DNA of 64,000 nucleotides. Origin: Flaviramulus sp. BrNp1-15 (GTDB lineage Bacteria; Bacteroidota; Bacteroidia; Flavobacteriales; Flavobacteriaceae). The notes under the pieces are model-generated. The model saw nothing but the letters and a program-made list of their open reading frames with translations, searched no databases and was not told the DNA's origin. Below, piece by piece: positions 8,648 to 17,556 of the stretch. Position 1 is the stretch's first letter. Each line of letters opens with the position of its first letter. The DNA is taken from assembly GCF_022259695.1 (NCBI RefSeq), contig NZ_CP092099.1:1286471-1350470 (forward strand), written 5' to 3'. Both the position numbers and the translations under genes were made by a program.

Positions 8648-9862
8648 CTAAATAGTTGTAAGGTACCAAATGCTAAACCCTATTAAAAACGCAATACCTA
8701 GCCAACTTAAAAAATGAAGTTGTTTTGATGGATGACATGCTTTTGGAGTGTGTTTGCTGCAAATTAATTTATAACTTATAATAGCGTAAAAAGGTGCTGT
8801 TATGAAAGATAAAATAGTAGCAATTTTGATTAATAAACCCATTTCTGAAGCTAGAAATAAAAAGATAGCAATGGTTCCAATAGAAAGTATTGAAATCCAA
8901 AAAACATAGTTCAGTTTAGTTGTTTTTTTTAAAAGCAATTCTGAAGTTTTTGCCATAGCTCTGGGAGACGCGTCTAGTGTGGTTAAAGTTGTACTGAACA
9001 TAGTTGTAAAAGCAGCTATACCAATAATAATGTAAGCCCAATCACCTAGATTTAATGTATACATGTTTATTAATTGACCTGAAAAAACACTAGCAGAACT
9101 ACTAAAAGTTTCTCCACTATTAAACATGACTAGAGTACCCAGAAGCACAAAGCAAACACCTAAAACAATAGTACCAAAATAGCCAATATTAAAATCAAAC
9201 AAAGCAGATTTAGTATTGTATTGTTTAGTGTCTTTATTTTTCTCAATAGACCATAACGATTGCCAAACAGCAATATCTAGAGGTGCTGGCATCCAACCCA
9301 TAAAAGCTATTAAAAAGGCAATCTCTATTGGGTTTTCGGGTAATACTTGTTTAAAATCTAATGTATTTGAGTTATTAAATAAAGCAATACTTACTGCAGC
9401 TATAGTACTAATGGTTAATGTAATAATGATGATTTTCATTAACCTATCTAGTAACTTGTATTTGCCAATAATTAATAAACTTAAACAAACCAATAAAATA
9501 ATAACAGTCCAAACTTTAACACTTATTAAATCGCCAAATAGAGTAGATGCTATACCGGCAGTTACAATGGTTACAGCGGTTTGAATGGTAAACATTGTGG
9601 CTAAGCTTAAAATAAAATAAGCTATTAAAACACCTTTTCCGAGCTTATTGTAGCCATCTAAAAGACTTTCTCCTGTGGCAGTGGCATAACGAGGACCAAA
9701 TTGAAAAAACGGATATTTAAATAAGTGTATTAAAAGTAAAGCCCAAAGTAAACCTAGTCCAAAATCGGCACCAGCTCTAGTAGATTGTACTAAATGAGAC
9801 ACGCCTATTGCAGCACCAGCAAATAATAATCCCGGACCTAAGTTTTTAAGTTTAGTGATCAT
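8648..9862 (-). CDS. Nramp-like divalent-metal transporter lacking the DPGN motif
   Basis: A 404-residue integral membrane protein with about eleven hydrophobic helices and the Nramp/LeuT-like layout. The first helix reads GPGLLFAGAAIGVSHLVQST, so the DPGN metal-binding motif of classical MntH is absent. Helix 6 has GWMPAPLDIAVW where classical members carry the MPH-type motif. The family assignment rests on overall pattern (FPFFQFGPRYA-like second helix, repeated glycine-rich helices). Substrate could be Mn, Fe or another ion, and I cannot say which. It is the last gene of a minus-strand operon, starting at the base after the sigma-factor stop. Confidence 0.8.
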   Translation of the reverse strand: MITKLKNLGPGLLFAGAAIGVSHLVQSTRAGADFGLGLLWALLLIHLFKYPFFQFGPRYATATGESLLDGYNKLGKGVLIAYFILSLATMFTIQTAVTIVTAGIASTLFGDLISVKVWTVIILLVCLSLLIIGKYKLLDRLMKIIIITLTISTIAAVSIALFNNSNTLDFKQVLPENPIEIAFLIAFMGWMPAPLDIAVWQSLWSIEKNKDTKQYNTKSALFDFNIGYFGTIVLGVCFVLLGTLVMFNSGETFSSSASVFSGQLINMYTLNLGDWAYIIIGIAAFTTMFSTTLTTLDASPRAMAKTSELLLKKTTKLNYVFWISILSIGTIAIFLFLASEMGLLIKIATILSFITAPFYAIISYKLICSKHTPKACHPSKQLHFLSWLGIAFLIGFSIWYLTTI

Positions 9863-10408
9863 TTATTTATCTCTAATAATTTCGGCGAGTAGTTTTTTTG
9901 CGCGAAGTAATTTTACTTTAACATTATTAATAGGCTCTTTAAGCTCTTTTGAAATTTCCTTATAGCTTAATTCTTGAAAATAACGTAGGTTAATAACTTC
10001 TTGATAGTGTGGTTTTAGCTTTTTAATATCACGAAGTAATTTTGCTAAATGTTGCTCTGTAATAAGTTTGTCTTCAGGTGAAGGTGATTCGTCTAAAATT
10101 TGTAAAACTTCTCTATTATCTTTTGATATAACCTGAGAAATAGAATGTTTTTCTTTTCGTAATAAATCAATATGAATATTCTTTGAAATAGTAGTTAACC
10201 ACGTTTTAAACTTGTAGTTTTCATCAAAAGTTTCAATTTTGTCAAATGCTTTAGAGAACGTTTGAATGGTGATGTCTTCTGCATCATTCTCATTTTCAGT
10301 GCGTTTTAATTGAAATCCGTAAATATCATCCCAAAAGGTGTCTAATAAATAATTAAATGCTTTCTGGTCGTTTGCTTTAGCACGTTTAATAGCTTCCTCT
10401 ATTTCCAA
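9863..10408 (-). CDS. ECF-type RNA polymerase sigma factor
   Basis: 181 residues with region 2 (FNYLLDTFWDDIYGFQLKRT ... AEDITIQTF ... WLTTISKN) and region 4 (LPH-like YQEVINLRYFQELSYKEISKEL ... NNVKVKLLRAKK). Such factors direct RNA polymerase to a small set of envelope or stress promoters. There is no adjacent anti-sigma gene; instead it lies between a glycosyltransferase, which it overlaps by 10 bases, and the Nramp-like transporter. That suggests co-expression of all three. Its target promoters cannot be read from this window. Confidence 0.93.
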   Translation of the reverse strand: MEIEEAIKRAKANDQKAFNYLLDTFWDDIYGFQLKRTENENDAEDITIQTFSKAFDKIETFDENYKFKTWLTTISKNIHIDLLRKEKHSISQVISKDNREVLQILDESPSPEDKLITEQHLAKLLRDIKKLKPHYQEVINLRYFQELSYKEISKELKEPINNVKVKLLRAKKLLAEIIRDK

Positions 10409-11511
10409 TGGTTAGGTTTTGAGATAAGATTGTTTATAAAGATAGTTAATTGTGCAGTAATTAAAAATATTTCTAAAAAAGGGAGGAAAAATAATAGGTC
10501 TGTTTCTCCTAGTTTTTTTGATGACTTACCAAAAATAATATATTGTAAAACAACACGAAATAATATCAATCCACAAACTATTTGCCATTTAAAAGTAGTG
10601 ATAAGTAAGGCTAATGCTAAAACCCAAAATAAAAACTGTGAGCAATAAATTAAAGTTAATAATATTTTGTGCTTTAGTTTATAATATTTAGCTGTTGAAA
10701 CATGGCGTCTCTTTTGTTTAAACCAATCTTTGAACGTTGTTTTGGGTACTGATTCTGTAAAACTATCTTTTGAAAAAGAGATAGTAGTATTTTTATTGTT
10801 TGCTACTTGATTAACAAACAAATCATCGTCTCCAGAACGCACTTTTATATGGCTTATGAAACCATTAGCATTAAAGAAATCTTTTTTAGTGTAAGCTAAA
10901 TTTCTACCAACACCCATGTAAGGAATTCCTAATTTGCTAAATGAAAAATAAGTTATTGCAGTTACTAAGGTTTCAAAACGGATAAGTTTGTTTAAAAAAG
11001 ATTTTTTAATTTTTGAGTATGCACCATAACCTAAAACTATTGAAGTTTTATTATTAAAATGTGAACTCATTTCCTTAATCCAATATTTTGAAACTGGTTT
11101 GCAATCTGCATCAGTAAATAAAAGAAAGTCGTGTGTTGATGCTTTTATGCCAAGTGTTAGAGCGTATTTTTTATTTCCCCAAAATGCTTCAATATTTTTT
11201 ACATCTACAATTTTAATATTTTGATGTAGTTTAGAAAAATACTCCATGACTTTTAATGTTTTATCATGCGATGCATCATTAATTAAAACAATTTCAAAAT
11301 TTGGGTACTCTTGTTCAATAATTGATGGTAAAAATGTTTTTAGGTTTTCAGCTTCATTTTTAGCACAAATAATGACTGATATAGGAATGTTTTTTGAAGA
11401 CGTTTTTTTCTCTTTTAGAAAAGCAAATCTACCAAAGAAGAATATGTAAAAAATAACTTGAATAAAAACTACAACAATAAACGTGTAGAAAATAAAATCA
11501 AGAAAACCCAT
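10399..11511 (-). CDS. membrane-anchored glycosyltransferase, family 2
   Basis: 370 residues. An N-terminal transmembrane helix (about 5-27) is followed by a GT-A domain. It has the nucleotide-binding start ISVIICAKNEAENL, the DxD-type metal site FTDADC, and a later GDDDLFVNQ acidic pair plus QKRRHVSTA (the QxxRW-like acceptor block). The C-terminus has two to three hydrophobic helices. It probably adds a sugar to a lipid or cell-surface acceptor at the cytoplasmic face. It is second in a minus-strand operon behind the 67-residue membrane protein, 6 bases away. The donor and acceptor are unknown. Confidence 0.9.
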   Translation of the reverse strand: MGFLDFIFYTFIVVVFIQVIFYIFFFGRFAFLKEKKTSSKNIPISVIICAKNEAENLKTFLPSIIEQEYPNFEIVLINDASHDKTLKVMEYFSKLHQNIKIVDVKNIEAFWGNKKYALTLGIKASTHDFLLFTDADCKPVSKYWIKEMSSHFNNKTSIVLGYGAYSKIKKSFLNKLIRFETLVTAITYFSFSKLGIPYMGVGRNLAYTKKDFFNANGFISHIKVRSGDDDLFVNQVANNKNTTISFSKDSFTESVPKTTFKDWFKQKRRHVSTAKYYKLKHKILLTLIYCSQFLFWVLALALLITTFKWQIVCGLILFRVVLQYIIFGKSSKKLGETDLLFFLPFLEIFLITAQLTIFINNLISKPNHWK

Positions 11512-11517
11512 ATAGGT

Positions 11518-11721
11518 TTATGAGTGTTGAGGTTCGTTACAATCGCTAAATTGATCTGGAGTTTTTCCGCAAAACCCGCAAGCTTCTCCGTCTTTATTTA
11601 ACATTGGATTTTGGCTTGCACAAGTACCAGCAAATTTTCCATCTTTTTTTGCCCATATCTTAATCGCTATTCCAGCAATAGCCAAACCCAATAAAATTAA
11701 AGTTATAAAAAAGAGTTTCAT
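11518..11721 (-). CDS. small membrane-anchored cysteine-containing protein
   Basis: 67 residues: an N-terminal transmembrane helix (MKLFFITLILLGLAIAGIAI) and a short soluble tail with four cysteines, including a CGFCGK pair. The pattern KFAGTCAS...EACGFCG is one I associate with small conserved proteins of this phylum, annotated only as membrane or secreted protein. The cysteines could bind metal or form disulfides. It is the first gene of the operon running to the Nramp-like gene, with a TATCTTTG element just upstream, which supports its being real. Confidence 0.75.
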   Translation of the reverse strand: MKLFFITLILLGLAIAGIAIKIWAKKDGKFAGTCASQNPMLNKDGEACGFCGKTPDQFSDCNEPQHS

Positions 11722-11741
11722 AAATGATAAAAATATTTATG

Positions 11742-11749
11742 CAAAGATA
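11742..11749 (-). promoter_or_regulatory. -7 promoter element (TATCTTTG) for the small-protein/GT/sigma/Nramp operon
   Basis: Minus-strand TAnnTTTG match 21 bases upstream of the 67-residue gene's ATG. Confidence 0.6.
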
Positions 11750-11961
11750 ATGTTTTGATTATAATTTTTTGAAAAACTAAATCAATAAGATTTGTGACTT
11801 TTTTTTGTTTTATGTGTCTTAAAATTAAATGTTTATAATATAGGGTAGTTGTTTTGAAAAATTATAGGCATAAAAATACTGAGTTAGTTAGTGCTATTAA
11901 TTTTTAATGTTTTAAAAACATTATTTGATAAAGAGTAGTTTAGAGTTGATTTTTAGCATGA

Positions 11962-11997
11962 AAAAGCCTCATTTTATTTAATAAAAATGAGGCTTTT
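11962..11997 (-). terminator. rho-independent terminator after the anti-sigma gene
   Basis: A 14-bp perfect inverted repeat (AAAAGCCTCATTTT / AAAATGAGGCTTTT) with an 8-nt loop, about 25 bases past the stop of the minus-strand gene at 12021. The rest of the gap 11722-12020 is AT-rich, and apart from the promoter at 11742 I see nothing else in it. Confidence 0.85.
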
Positions 11998-12020
11998 AAT
12001 TTTTATAAAGTTTTGTTCAA

Positions 12021-12809
12021 TTACTGTAAGCTTATTTGTGCTACAGAGTTCTTTACCGAAGCTACACTATTTCCTCCTTTAGGCTCTATTGTTATGCTTA
12101 ATGCTAAAGCATCTTCCATATAAGGGATATTTCTAAGCTTTCTATCTGCTTCGTTTAAAATACCTAAACTTACCATTTTACCTTGTATATCTGCCCATAT
12201 TTGGTAGCATTGCTCTTCTGGTAATTCTGGTAAAGATACCACATCAATCATTGATGTTTTTTCTTTTGGATTAATGTATGCTACAGTTTTTAAGTTTTTG
12301 GCTCTTTCATTTCCTGTGATAATATATTTTTCAGTTTCAGGATTATTAAGCTTTAATAACTGACGCATAACATTGTCTAGCATTTTGTTGTTTTTCTCAA
12401 TATCTCCACGTAAATCAAAAATTTCATCAACAACAACCTGGTTTTCTTCAGATAGTTTTTGGTTTTGACTGTAGAATATATAAGAAGTTCCTGCAAAAAG
12501 TAACGCTGCAATACTGGCTGCAATACTAAATTTGTACCACTTTTTGTATTTTATCTGAGTGTTTAATTTAATAACAGGGCTTTCATCAAGTTCATCTAAA
12601 ATGTTATTTAAGATGCCTTTAGGGGCTTCAACGGCATTACTTTTAGCAACCACTTCTAGGTTGTATTGTAATGTATTGTAGGCATTCTGTACTTCTGGGT
12701 ATTTTGAAATGTAAGACTCCACCATTTCTGTTTCAACAGAAGTAGTTTCACCTAGTAGATATTTGTCTAATAGGCCAGAATTTAAAAAAGTATTTATTTT
12801 CTCATTCAT
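12021..12809 (-). CDS. anti-sigma factor (RskA-like)
   Basis: 262 residues. The cytoplasmic N-terminal part (about 1-95) contains the LLDKYLLGETTSVETEMVESYI segment typical of anti-sigma domains that precede RskA. One transmembrane helix follows (KFSIAASIAALLFAGTSYIF), then a short coiled coil and a periplasmic C-terminal domain with the RskA-like CYQIWADIQGKMVSLGIL motif. It should hold the sigma factor encoded 12 bases upstream inactive until regulated proteolysis frees it. The ASVKNSVAQISLQ C-terminus is normal for the family. The inducing signal is unknown. Confidence 0.9.
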   Translation of the reverse strand: MNEKINTFLNSGLLDKYLLGETTSVETEMVESYISKYPEVQNAYNTLQYNLEVVAKSNAVEAPKGILNNILDELDESPVIKLNTQIKYKKWYKFSIAASIAALLFAGTSYIFYSQNQKLSEENQVVVDEIFDLRGDIEKNNKMLDNVMRQLLKLNNPETEKYIITGNERAKNLKTVAYINPKEKTSMIDVVSLPELPEEQCYQIWADIQGKMVSLGILNEADRKLRNIPYMEDALALSITIEPKGGNSVASVKNSVAQISLQ

Positions 12810-12821
12810 GACTATGTTTAG

Positions 12822-13352
12822 TTAAGGATTGTAAATTTTTTTCAATTCTCGTAATCCAATTTTTAATCTCGATTTGATTGTTCCTAACGGAATATCAAGT
12901 TCGTCGCTAGCTTCTTGTTGTGTCATGCCCTCAAAAAAGAGCGCATTAATAACAATTTGATATTTCTCATCTAAACTACTTAGATGCTTTTTTATATCTA
13001 AAACATCCTGATTTAATTCTCCAGATGATACTTTATATACGGCAGAAGTTTCTATTTGGACTTCTTTACCATTTTTATTTTTAAGAGACCTAACTTTGTC
13101 AATAGCAGTGTTATACGCAATTCTGTATAGCCAGGTAAATAGTTTTGCTTTGCTAGAATCGTATTTTTTTGAATATCGCCAAATTTTAACAAAAGTTTCT
13201 TGAAGCACATCTTGTGCAGTGTCCTCATCTGTAATTACTTTTTTAATAACACCGTAAAGTGCATCAGCATAGTTTTCGTATAGTAAACTAATGGCTTTTT
13301 TGTCGCTTTTTTGCAACAATGCAACTATTTCTTTTTCTATGGCTGAAATCAA
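12822..13352 (-). CDS. ECF sigma factor partnered with the RskA-like anti-sigma factor
   Basis: 176 residues with region 2 (YADALYGVIKKV ... DVLQETFVKIWRY ... LFTWLYRIAYNTAID) and region 4 (YQIVINALFFEGMTQQEASDELDIPLGTIKSRLKIGLREL). The close match of the recognition helix to SigK-like factors and the anti-sigma gene directly downstream indicate a classical sigma/anti-sigma pair. A TAACTTTG element lies 44 bases upstream. Unlike the other ECF factor in this window (9863-10408), this one has an obvious membrane inhibitor. Confidence 0.95.
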   Translation of the reverse strand: MISAIEKEIVALLQKSDKKAISLLYENYADALYGVIKKVITDEDTAQDVLQETFVKIWRYSKKYDSSKAKLFTWLYRIAYNTAIDKVRSLKNKNGKEVQIETSAVYKVSSGELNQDVLDIKKHLSSLDEKYQIVINALFFEGMTQQEASDELDIPLGTIKSRLKIGLRELKKIYNP

Positions 13353-13396
13353 GCTAAGTTGGTTTAGTTTATAATGTTATTAAATAAAAATAATAT

Positions 13397-13404
13397 CAAA
13401 GTTA
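13397..13404 (-). promoter_or_regulatory. -7 promoter element (TAACTTTG) for the sigma/anti-sigma pair
   Basis: Minus-strand TAnnTTTG match 44 bases upstream of the sigma-factor start and 16 bases from the murB stop. Confidence 0.5.
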
Positions 13405-13419
13405 GAAATTTCTTTTAGA

Positions 13420-14433
13420 TTATAAGATATTCACTTCGGCTTCAATAGAAATATCAAAAAGGCGTTTTACAGTTTTTTGAATTAATCTTGAAAGATTTAA
13501 AATGTCTTCACCTTTTGCATCACCATAATTTACAAGTACTAAGGCTTGGTTTTTATGAACCCCATAATTGCCAAAACGTTTGCCTTTAAAACCTGCTTTT
13601 TCAATAAGCCAACCAGCAGGTACTTTTACTTCATTTTCATTTACTGGATAACTGGGAATATCTTTAAAATTGTATGTAAGTGTATTAAATTGATGTTTTG
13701 AAATTACAGGATTTTTAAAAAAACTACCACTATTACCAATGTCTTTTGGGTCTGGTAATTTGCTTTTTCTAATTAAAGTTACTGCATTTGAAACATCTTT
13801 TATAGTAGGTTTTGTAATGCCCATTTTTTCAAGTTGAAATGTAATGGCGCCGTAATTAGTATTTAAGTTATGACTATGCTTAGTAAGTTTAAAAATTACA
13901 CTAGTTATTATAAATTTTCCTTTTGCATGTTGCTTAAAAATGGAATTTCTGTAACCAAAATCACAGTCGGTTTTTGTAAATTTTTGAATTTGATTATTCT
14001 CTAAGGAAATTGCTTCACAAGATTCAAAAACATCTTTAAGTTCAACACCGTAAGCACCAATATTTTGAATAGGAGCCGTACCAACATTTCCTGGTATTAA
14101 AGATAAATTCTCAATACCACCAAAACCTTTATCAATACACCAAAGTACAAATTCATGCCAATTTTCACCTGCATTAGCTTTTACATGCACAACATCATCA
14201 TCTTCAAAGGTAATTTCTATGCCTTTTAAATTGATGTGAATAACCAAACCATCAAAATCTTGTGTTAACAGCATATTACTGCCACCACCTAATAAAAGTT
14301 TGTTTGGAAATTCGTTTAATGATAGTATTTGCTTTAAATCATCAATATTACTAATTGAAACAAAATGCTTTGCTAAAACATCAATGCCAAATGTATTGTA
14401 TGGTTTTAAAGATATATTTTTGAGTATTTGCAC
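13420..14433 (-). CDS. murB: UDP-N-acetylmuramate dehydrogenase MurB
   Basis: Reduces UDP-N-acetylglucosamine enolpyruvate to UDP-N-acetylmuramate with NADPH and FAD, an early cytoplasmic step of peptidoglycan synthesis. FAD-binding blocks LLLGGGSNML and GIENLSLIPGNVGTAPIQNIGAYG are clear. The catalytic Arg is in FGYRNSIFK, and the proton-donor serine in GNSGSFFKNP. The length of 337 residues and the insert with YRNSIFK mark the E. coli-like type I enzyme. The start codon overlaps the stop of the upstream aminotransferase by one base, so the two are cotranscribed. Confidence 0.96.
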   Translation of the reverse strand: MQILKNISLKPYNTFGIDVLAKHFVSISNIDDLKQILSLNEFPNKLLLGGGSNMLLTQDFDGLVIHINLKGIEITFEDDDVVHVKANAGENWHEFVLWCIDKGFGGIENLSLIPGNVGTAPIQNIGAYGVELKDVFESCEAISLENNQIQKFTKTDCDFGYRNSIFKQHAKGKFIITSVIFKLTKHSHNLNTNYGAITFQLEKMGITKPTIKDVSNAVTLIRKSKLPDPKDIGNSGSFFKNPVISKHQFNTLTYNFKDIPSYPVNENEVKVPAGWLIEKAGFKGKRFGNYGVHKNQALVLVNYGDAKGEDILNLSRLIQKTVKRLFDISIEAEVNIL

Positions 14434-15623
14434 TAGTCTTTATAAACTTTTAAGGCTTCTTTTAAAATATTTACTGCTTTTATTAAACTTTCTTTTTTAA
14501 GTACGTACGCAATCCTGATTTGGTTTAAACCTACGCTTGGGGTTGAGTAAAATCCGCCAGCAGGAGCAACCATAATAGTCTCGCCATCAACATCAAAATG
14601 TTCCAGTAACCACTGTGCAAAATCATCTGAATTTTTTACAGGCAATTCTGCAATACAATAAAAAGCACCTTTAGGTTTTCCTACTTTAACACCTTCTATT
14701 TTTTGCAATTCTGATACTAAAGTGTTTCTACGCTCAACATATTCTTCAATGACATCATCAAAATAACTTTTTGGTGTATCAAGTGCAGCTTCACTGGCAA
14801 TTTGAGCTAAGGTTGGTGGGCTCAATCGTGCTTGAGCAAATTTTAAAACAGTTTGTATAACACTTTTGTTTTTAGAAACTAAACAACCTATTCTTGCACC
14901 ACACATGCTGTAGCGTTTTGAAACGGAATCAATCATTATAGCATGGTCTTTTAAACCAGATTCTTGCATTATAGAATAATGTGTATTGCCATCGTATGTA
15001 AATTCTCTGTAAACTTCATCAGCAATTAAAAATAAATCATGTTTTTTTACAATAGCTGCAAGTTTTTGTATGTCGCCTTTTGAATAAAGGTATCCTGTTG
15101 GATTTCCGGGATTACATATTAATATAGCTTTAGTTTTTGGTGTAATTAGTTTTTCAAATTCCTCAATTGCAGGTAATGCAAAATTGTCTTCAATTTTTGA
15201 AATTACAGGAACTACTTTAACTCCAGAAGCTGTTGAAAAGCCATTATAATTTGCATAAAATGGTTCTGGGATAATAATTTCATTATCAACATCCATAATA
15301 CTTCCGAAGGCAAAAAGTAAAGCTTCGCTTCCACCAGTAGTTACAATAATATCATCATGACTAACATCTATATCATGCTTACTGTAATAGTTTGCAATTT
15401 TTTGTCTGTAAATTTCAGAACCTTCAGACCTAGAATAAGCCAAAACCTCAATATTACTATCCTTTACAGCTTGTAAAGCAATTTGAGGAGTTTTTATATC
15501 TGGTTGCCCTATATTTAAGTAGTAAATAGATTTGCCATTTTTTACAGCTTGTTCTGCATATGGTACTAATTTACGTATGGGAGATTGAGGCATTAACTGC
15601 CCTTTTTTAGAAATTGACGGCAT
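14433..15623 (-). CDS. pyridoxal-phosphate aminotransferase, class I (aspartate-aminotransferase-like)
   Basis: 396 residues of fold-type I aminotransferase. Features are INIGQPDIKTP-like N-terminal YLNIGQPD, VTTGGSEALLFAFG, the NPGNPTGYLYS substrate/cofactor loop, LIADEVYREF, and the PLP lysine in DSVSKRYSMCGARIG. The final QIRIAYVL supplies the substrate-binding arginine. It transfers amino groups between an amino acid (aspartate or a similar one) and 2-oxoglutarate; the exact substrate cannot be fixed by motif. It is first gene of a pair with murB. Confidence 0.92.
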   Translation of the reverse strand: MPSISKKGQLMPQSPIRKLVPYAEQAVKNGKSIYYLNIGQPDIKTPQIALQAVKDSNIEVLAYSRSEGSEIYRQKIANYYSKHDIDVSHDDIIVTTGGSEALLFAFGSIMDVDNEIIIPEPFYANYNGFSTASGVKVVPVISKIEDNFALPAIEEFEKLITPKTKAILICNPGNPTGYLYSKGDIQKLAAIVKKHDLFLIADEVYREFTYDGNTHYSIMQESGLKDHAIMIDSVSKRYSMCGARIGCLVSKNKSVIQTVLKFAQARLSPPTLAQIASEAALDTPKSYFDDVIEEYVERRNTLVSELQKIEGVKVGKPKGAFYCIAELPVKNSDDFAQWLLEHFDVDGETIMVAPAGGFYSTPSVGLNQIRIAYVLKKESLIKAVNILKEALKVYKD

Positions 15624-15744
15624 TTATTATTAATTATTTCACAAAGTTGAGAAAATTATCTTAAAGTTTTTTTAAAAAATGGCTTTAAATAAATATGATA
15701 ATTGAAAGATTAGTAAATTATAGTACCAAACTAAATTTTCTTCT

Positions 15745-17085
15745 ATGAAAAAGTATTTATGTTTATGTGTTTTACTTTTCTGTATTTATAATTTAGGGTT
15801 TTCTCAAAATAAGTTTGTAGTTCAAAACAAGAAACAATCTGATAAGGTTAAATTTAAATTAATAAATAATTTAATTGTATTACCTGTTGAAATAAATGGA
15901 GTTACCTTATCTTTTTTACTAGATACAGGTGTAAGTAAACCAATTATTTTCAATTTTTTAAATGTTTCTGATACATTAAATATAAAAAACACTGAAACCA
16001 TTTATTTAAGAGGGTTAGGTGAGGGCGAATCTGTAAAAGCGCTTAAGTCTGAGAATAATATTTTTAAGGTTGGTGATGCCATTAAATTAAACCAGGATTT
16101 ATATGCAGTTTTTGATGCTAATTTAAACTTTGCTCCAAGATTAGGAGTGCCTGTGCATGGAATTATTGGATATGATTTATTAAAAGATTTAATCGTTGAG
16201 ATAAATTACTCGAATAAGTATATAAGATTGACTAATCCAGAAAAATATCGTTATAAAGATTGTAAAAAATGTGAAACCTTGAATTTAGAATTTTATAATA
16301 GTAAACCTTATTTAAATGCCAAAGTTGAGATTAATAAAAAAGAAATACCTATAAAACTCTTAATAGATTCTGGTGGGAGTGATGCATTATGGTTGTTTGA
16401 AGATGATTCTTTAGGCATAAAGTCTAGTGATAAATTTTTTAATGATTTTCTTGGTCACGGATTAAGTGGAAGTGTTTTTGGAAAAAGATCGAAAATAGAT
16501 GTGTTCTCTTTAAAACATTTTAAGTTAATTAATGCTAATGTTGCTTATCCAGATTCAAGTTCCATTTCTTTTGCAAGAAAGTTTAAAGACCGAAATGGTA
16601 GTTTAGCTGGGAATATTCTAAAACGGTTTAATTTAATTTTTGATTATTCTAAAGCTATAGTTACTATTAAAAAGAATTCTCTTTTTAGAGAAGATTTTAG
16701 CTATAACAGAAGTGGTATTGAGTTAGCACACGAGGGTATAAGGTTAGTAAAAGAAATTGATAATAAGGTTTTTAAAGATGGTAAAGGTGGATTACAAAAT
16801 AATCAAACCATAAACAGTAATACCATTGTTATAGATACTCAATATAAACTATCATTAAAACCAGCCTTTGCAATTGTAGAATTACGTAAAGATTCACCAG
16901 CAGATAAAGCAGGATTATTAATTGGAGATATTATTTTAAATATTAATAATAAACCAACATACAATTACTCTTTACAGCAATTAACGCATATCTTTTATGA
17001 TGATATTGGAAAAAGAATTAGATTAAGAGTTGATAGAAATGGTGTAATCTTAAACTTTAATTTTGTTTTAGAAAGTCCTTTTTAA
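15745..17085 (+). CDS. secreted retropepsin-like aspartyl protease with C-terminal PDZ domain
   Basis: 446 residues beginning with a signal peptide (MKKYLCLCVLLFCIYNLGFS, then Q). Two aspartyl-protease half-sites occur in one chain: FLLDTGVSKP with Asp60 and LLIDSGGSDALW with Asp208. Each is followed by a hydrophobic-Gly stretch, so the polypeptide could form a pseudo-dimeric active site. The C-terminal PDZ domain (about 370-440) has LRKDSPADKAGLLIGDIILNIN. It probably cleaves envelope or secreted peptides, with the PDZ domain guiding substrates. It stands alone between divergent and convergent neighbours and ends in a bidirectional terminator. Confidence 0.87.
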   Translation: MKKYLCLCVLLFCIYNLGFSQNKFVVQNKKQSDKVKFKLINNLIVLPVEINGVTLSFLLDTGVSKPIIFNFLNVSDTLNIKNTETIYLRGLGEGESVKALKSENNIFKVGDAIKLNQDLYAVFDANLNFAPRLGVPVHGIIGYDLLKDLIVEINYSNKYIRLTNPEKYRYKDCKKCETLNLEFYNSKPYLNAKVEINKKEIPIKLLIDSGGSDALWLFEDDSLGIKSSDKFFNDFLGHGLSGSVFGKRSKIDVFSLKHFKLINANVAYPDSSSISFARKFKDRNGSLAGNILKRFNLIFDYSKAIVTIKKNSLFREDFSYNRSGIELAHEGIRLVKEIDNKVFKDGKGGLQNNQTINSNTIVIDTQYKLSLKPAFAIVELRKDSPADKAGLLIGDIILNINNKPTYNYSLQQLTHIFYDDIGKRIRLRVDRNGVILNFNFVLESPF

Positions 17086-17090
17086 AACAA

Positions 17091-17116
17091 AAAACCCAAG
17101 CATTAACTTGGGTTTT
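17091..17116. terminator. bidirectional terminator between the aspartyl protease and DUF1573 gene
   Basis: A 10-bp stem (AAAACCCAAG / CTTGGGTTTT) with a 6-nt loop, flanked by A-run and T-run, between convergent genes. Confidence 0.85.
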
Positions 17117-17139
17117 TGAATATATTATTTCGTTTAATA

Positions 17140-17556
17140 TTATTGCTGAACAATACTTTTTTCTTTTTTATCAAGTAAACTAGCTTTACTTGAGTCTATA
17201 ACTTCACCTTTAATCTTTAAAGCTACAGTAGGTGTTTCAGCGTTAGACATAACTGTAATAGTTTTTCTAATTGGGTTTACTCTATTTGTATCGTATTTTA
17301 CCTCAATTTGTCCAGTTTTTCCTGGTAAGATTGGTTCTTCCGGTTTTTTAGGAATAGTACAACCACAACTAGACGATACTTTAGAGATTATAAGAGGCTC
17401 ATTACCTGTATTAGTAAATTCAAACACTCTTACGCCGTTTGATCCTTTTTCAATAGTTCCGTAATCAATAGTTTCAGATTTAAACTCAATTTTTGCTTGA
17501 GCATTCACTGTAAAACTGATCAATCCGATAAATAAAATAGTAATTAATTGTTTCAT
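17140..17556 (-). CDS. DUF1573 secreted protein
   Basis: 138 residues with a signal peptide (MKQLITILFIGLISFTVNAQ) and one immunoglobulin-like DUF1573 domain. That domain shows IDYGTIEKGSNGVRVFEFTN, the conserved SSCGCTIPKKPEEPILPGKTG centre with its CGC, and VMSNAETP. The family is very common in Bacteroidota and resembles ASPM/SPD-2/Hydin-type beta sandwiches; no reaction is known. It is probably periplasmic or outer-membrane associated. It is monocistronic, with a terminator on the 3' side. Confidence 0.9.
   Translation of the reverse strand: MKQLITILFIGLISFTVNAQAKIEFKSETIDYGTIEKGSNGVRVFEFTNTGNEPLIISKVSSSCGCTIPKKPEEPILPGKTGQIEVKYDTNRVNPIRKTITVMSNAETPTVALKIKGEVIDSSKASLLDKKEKSIVQQ

Noticed and set aside
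11722-12020. Small gene or tRNA in the 299-base gap
   Set aside because: No open frame with a start and no cloverleaf pattern; only the promoter and the terminator are recognisable.
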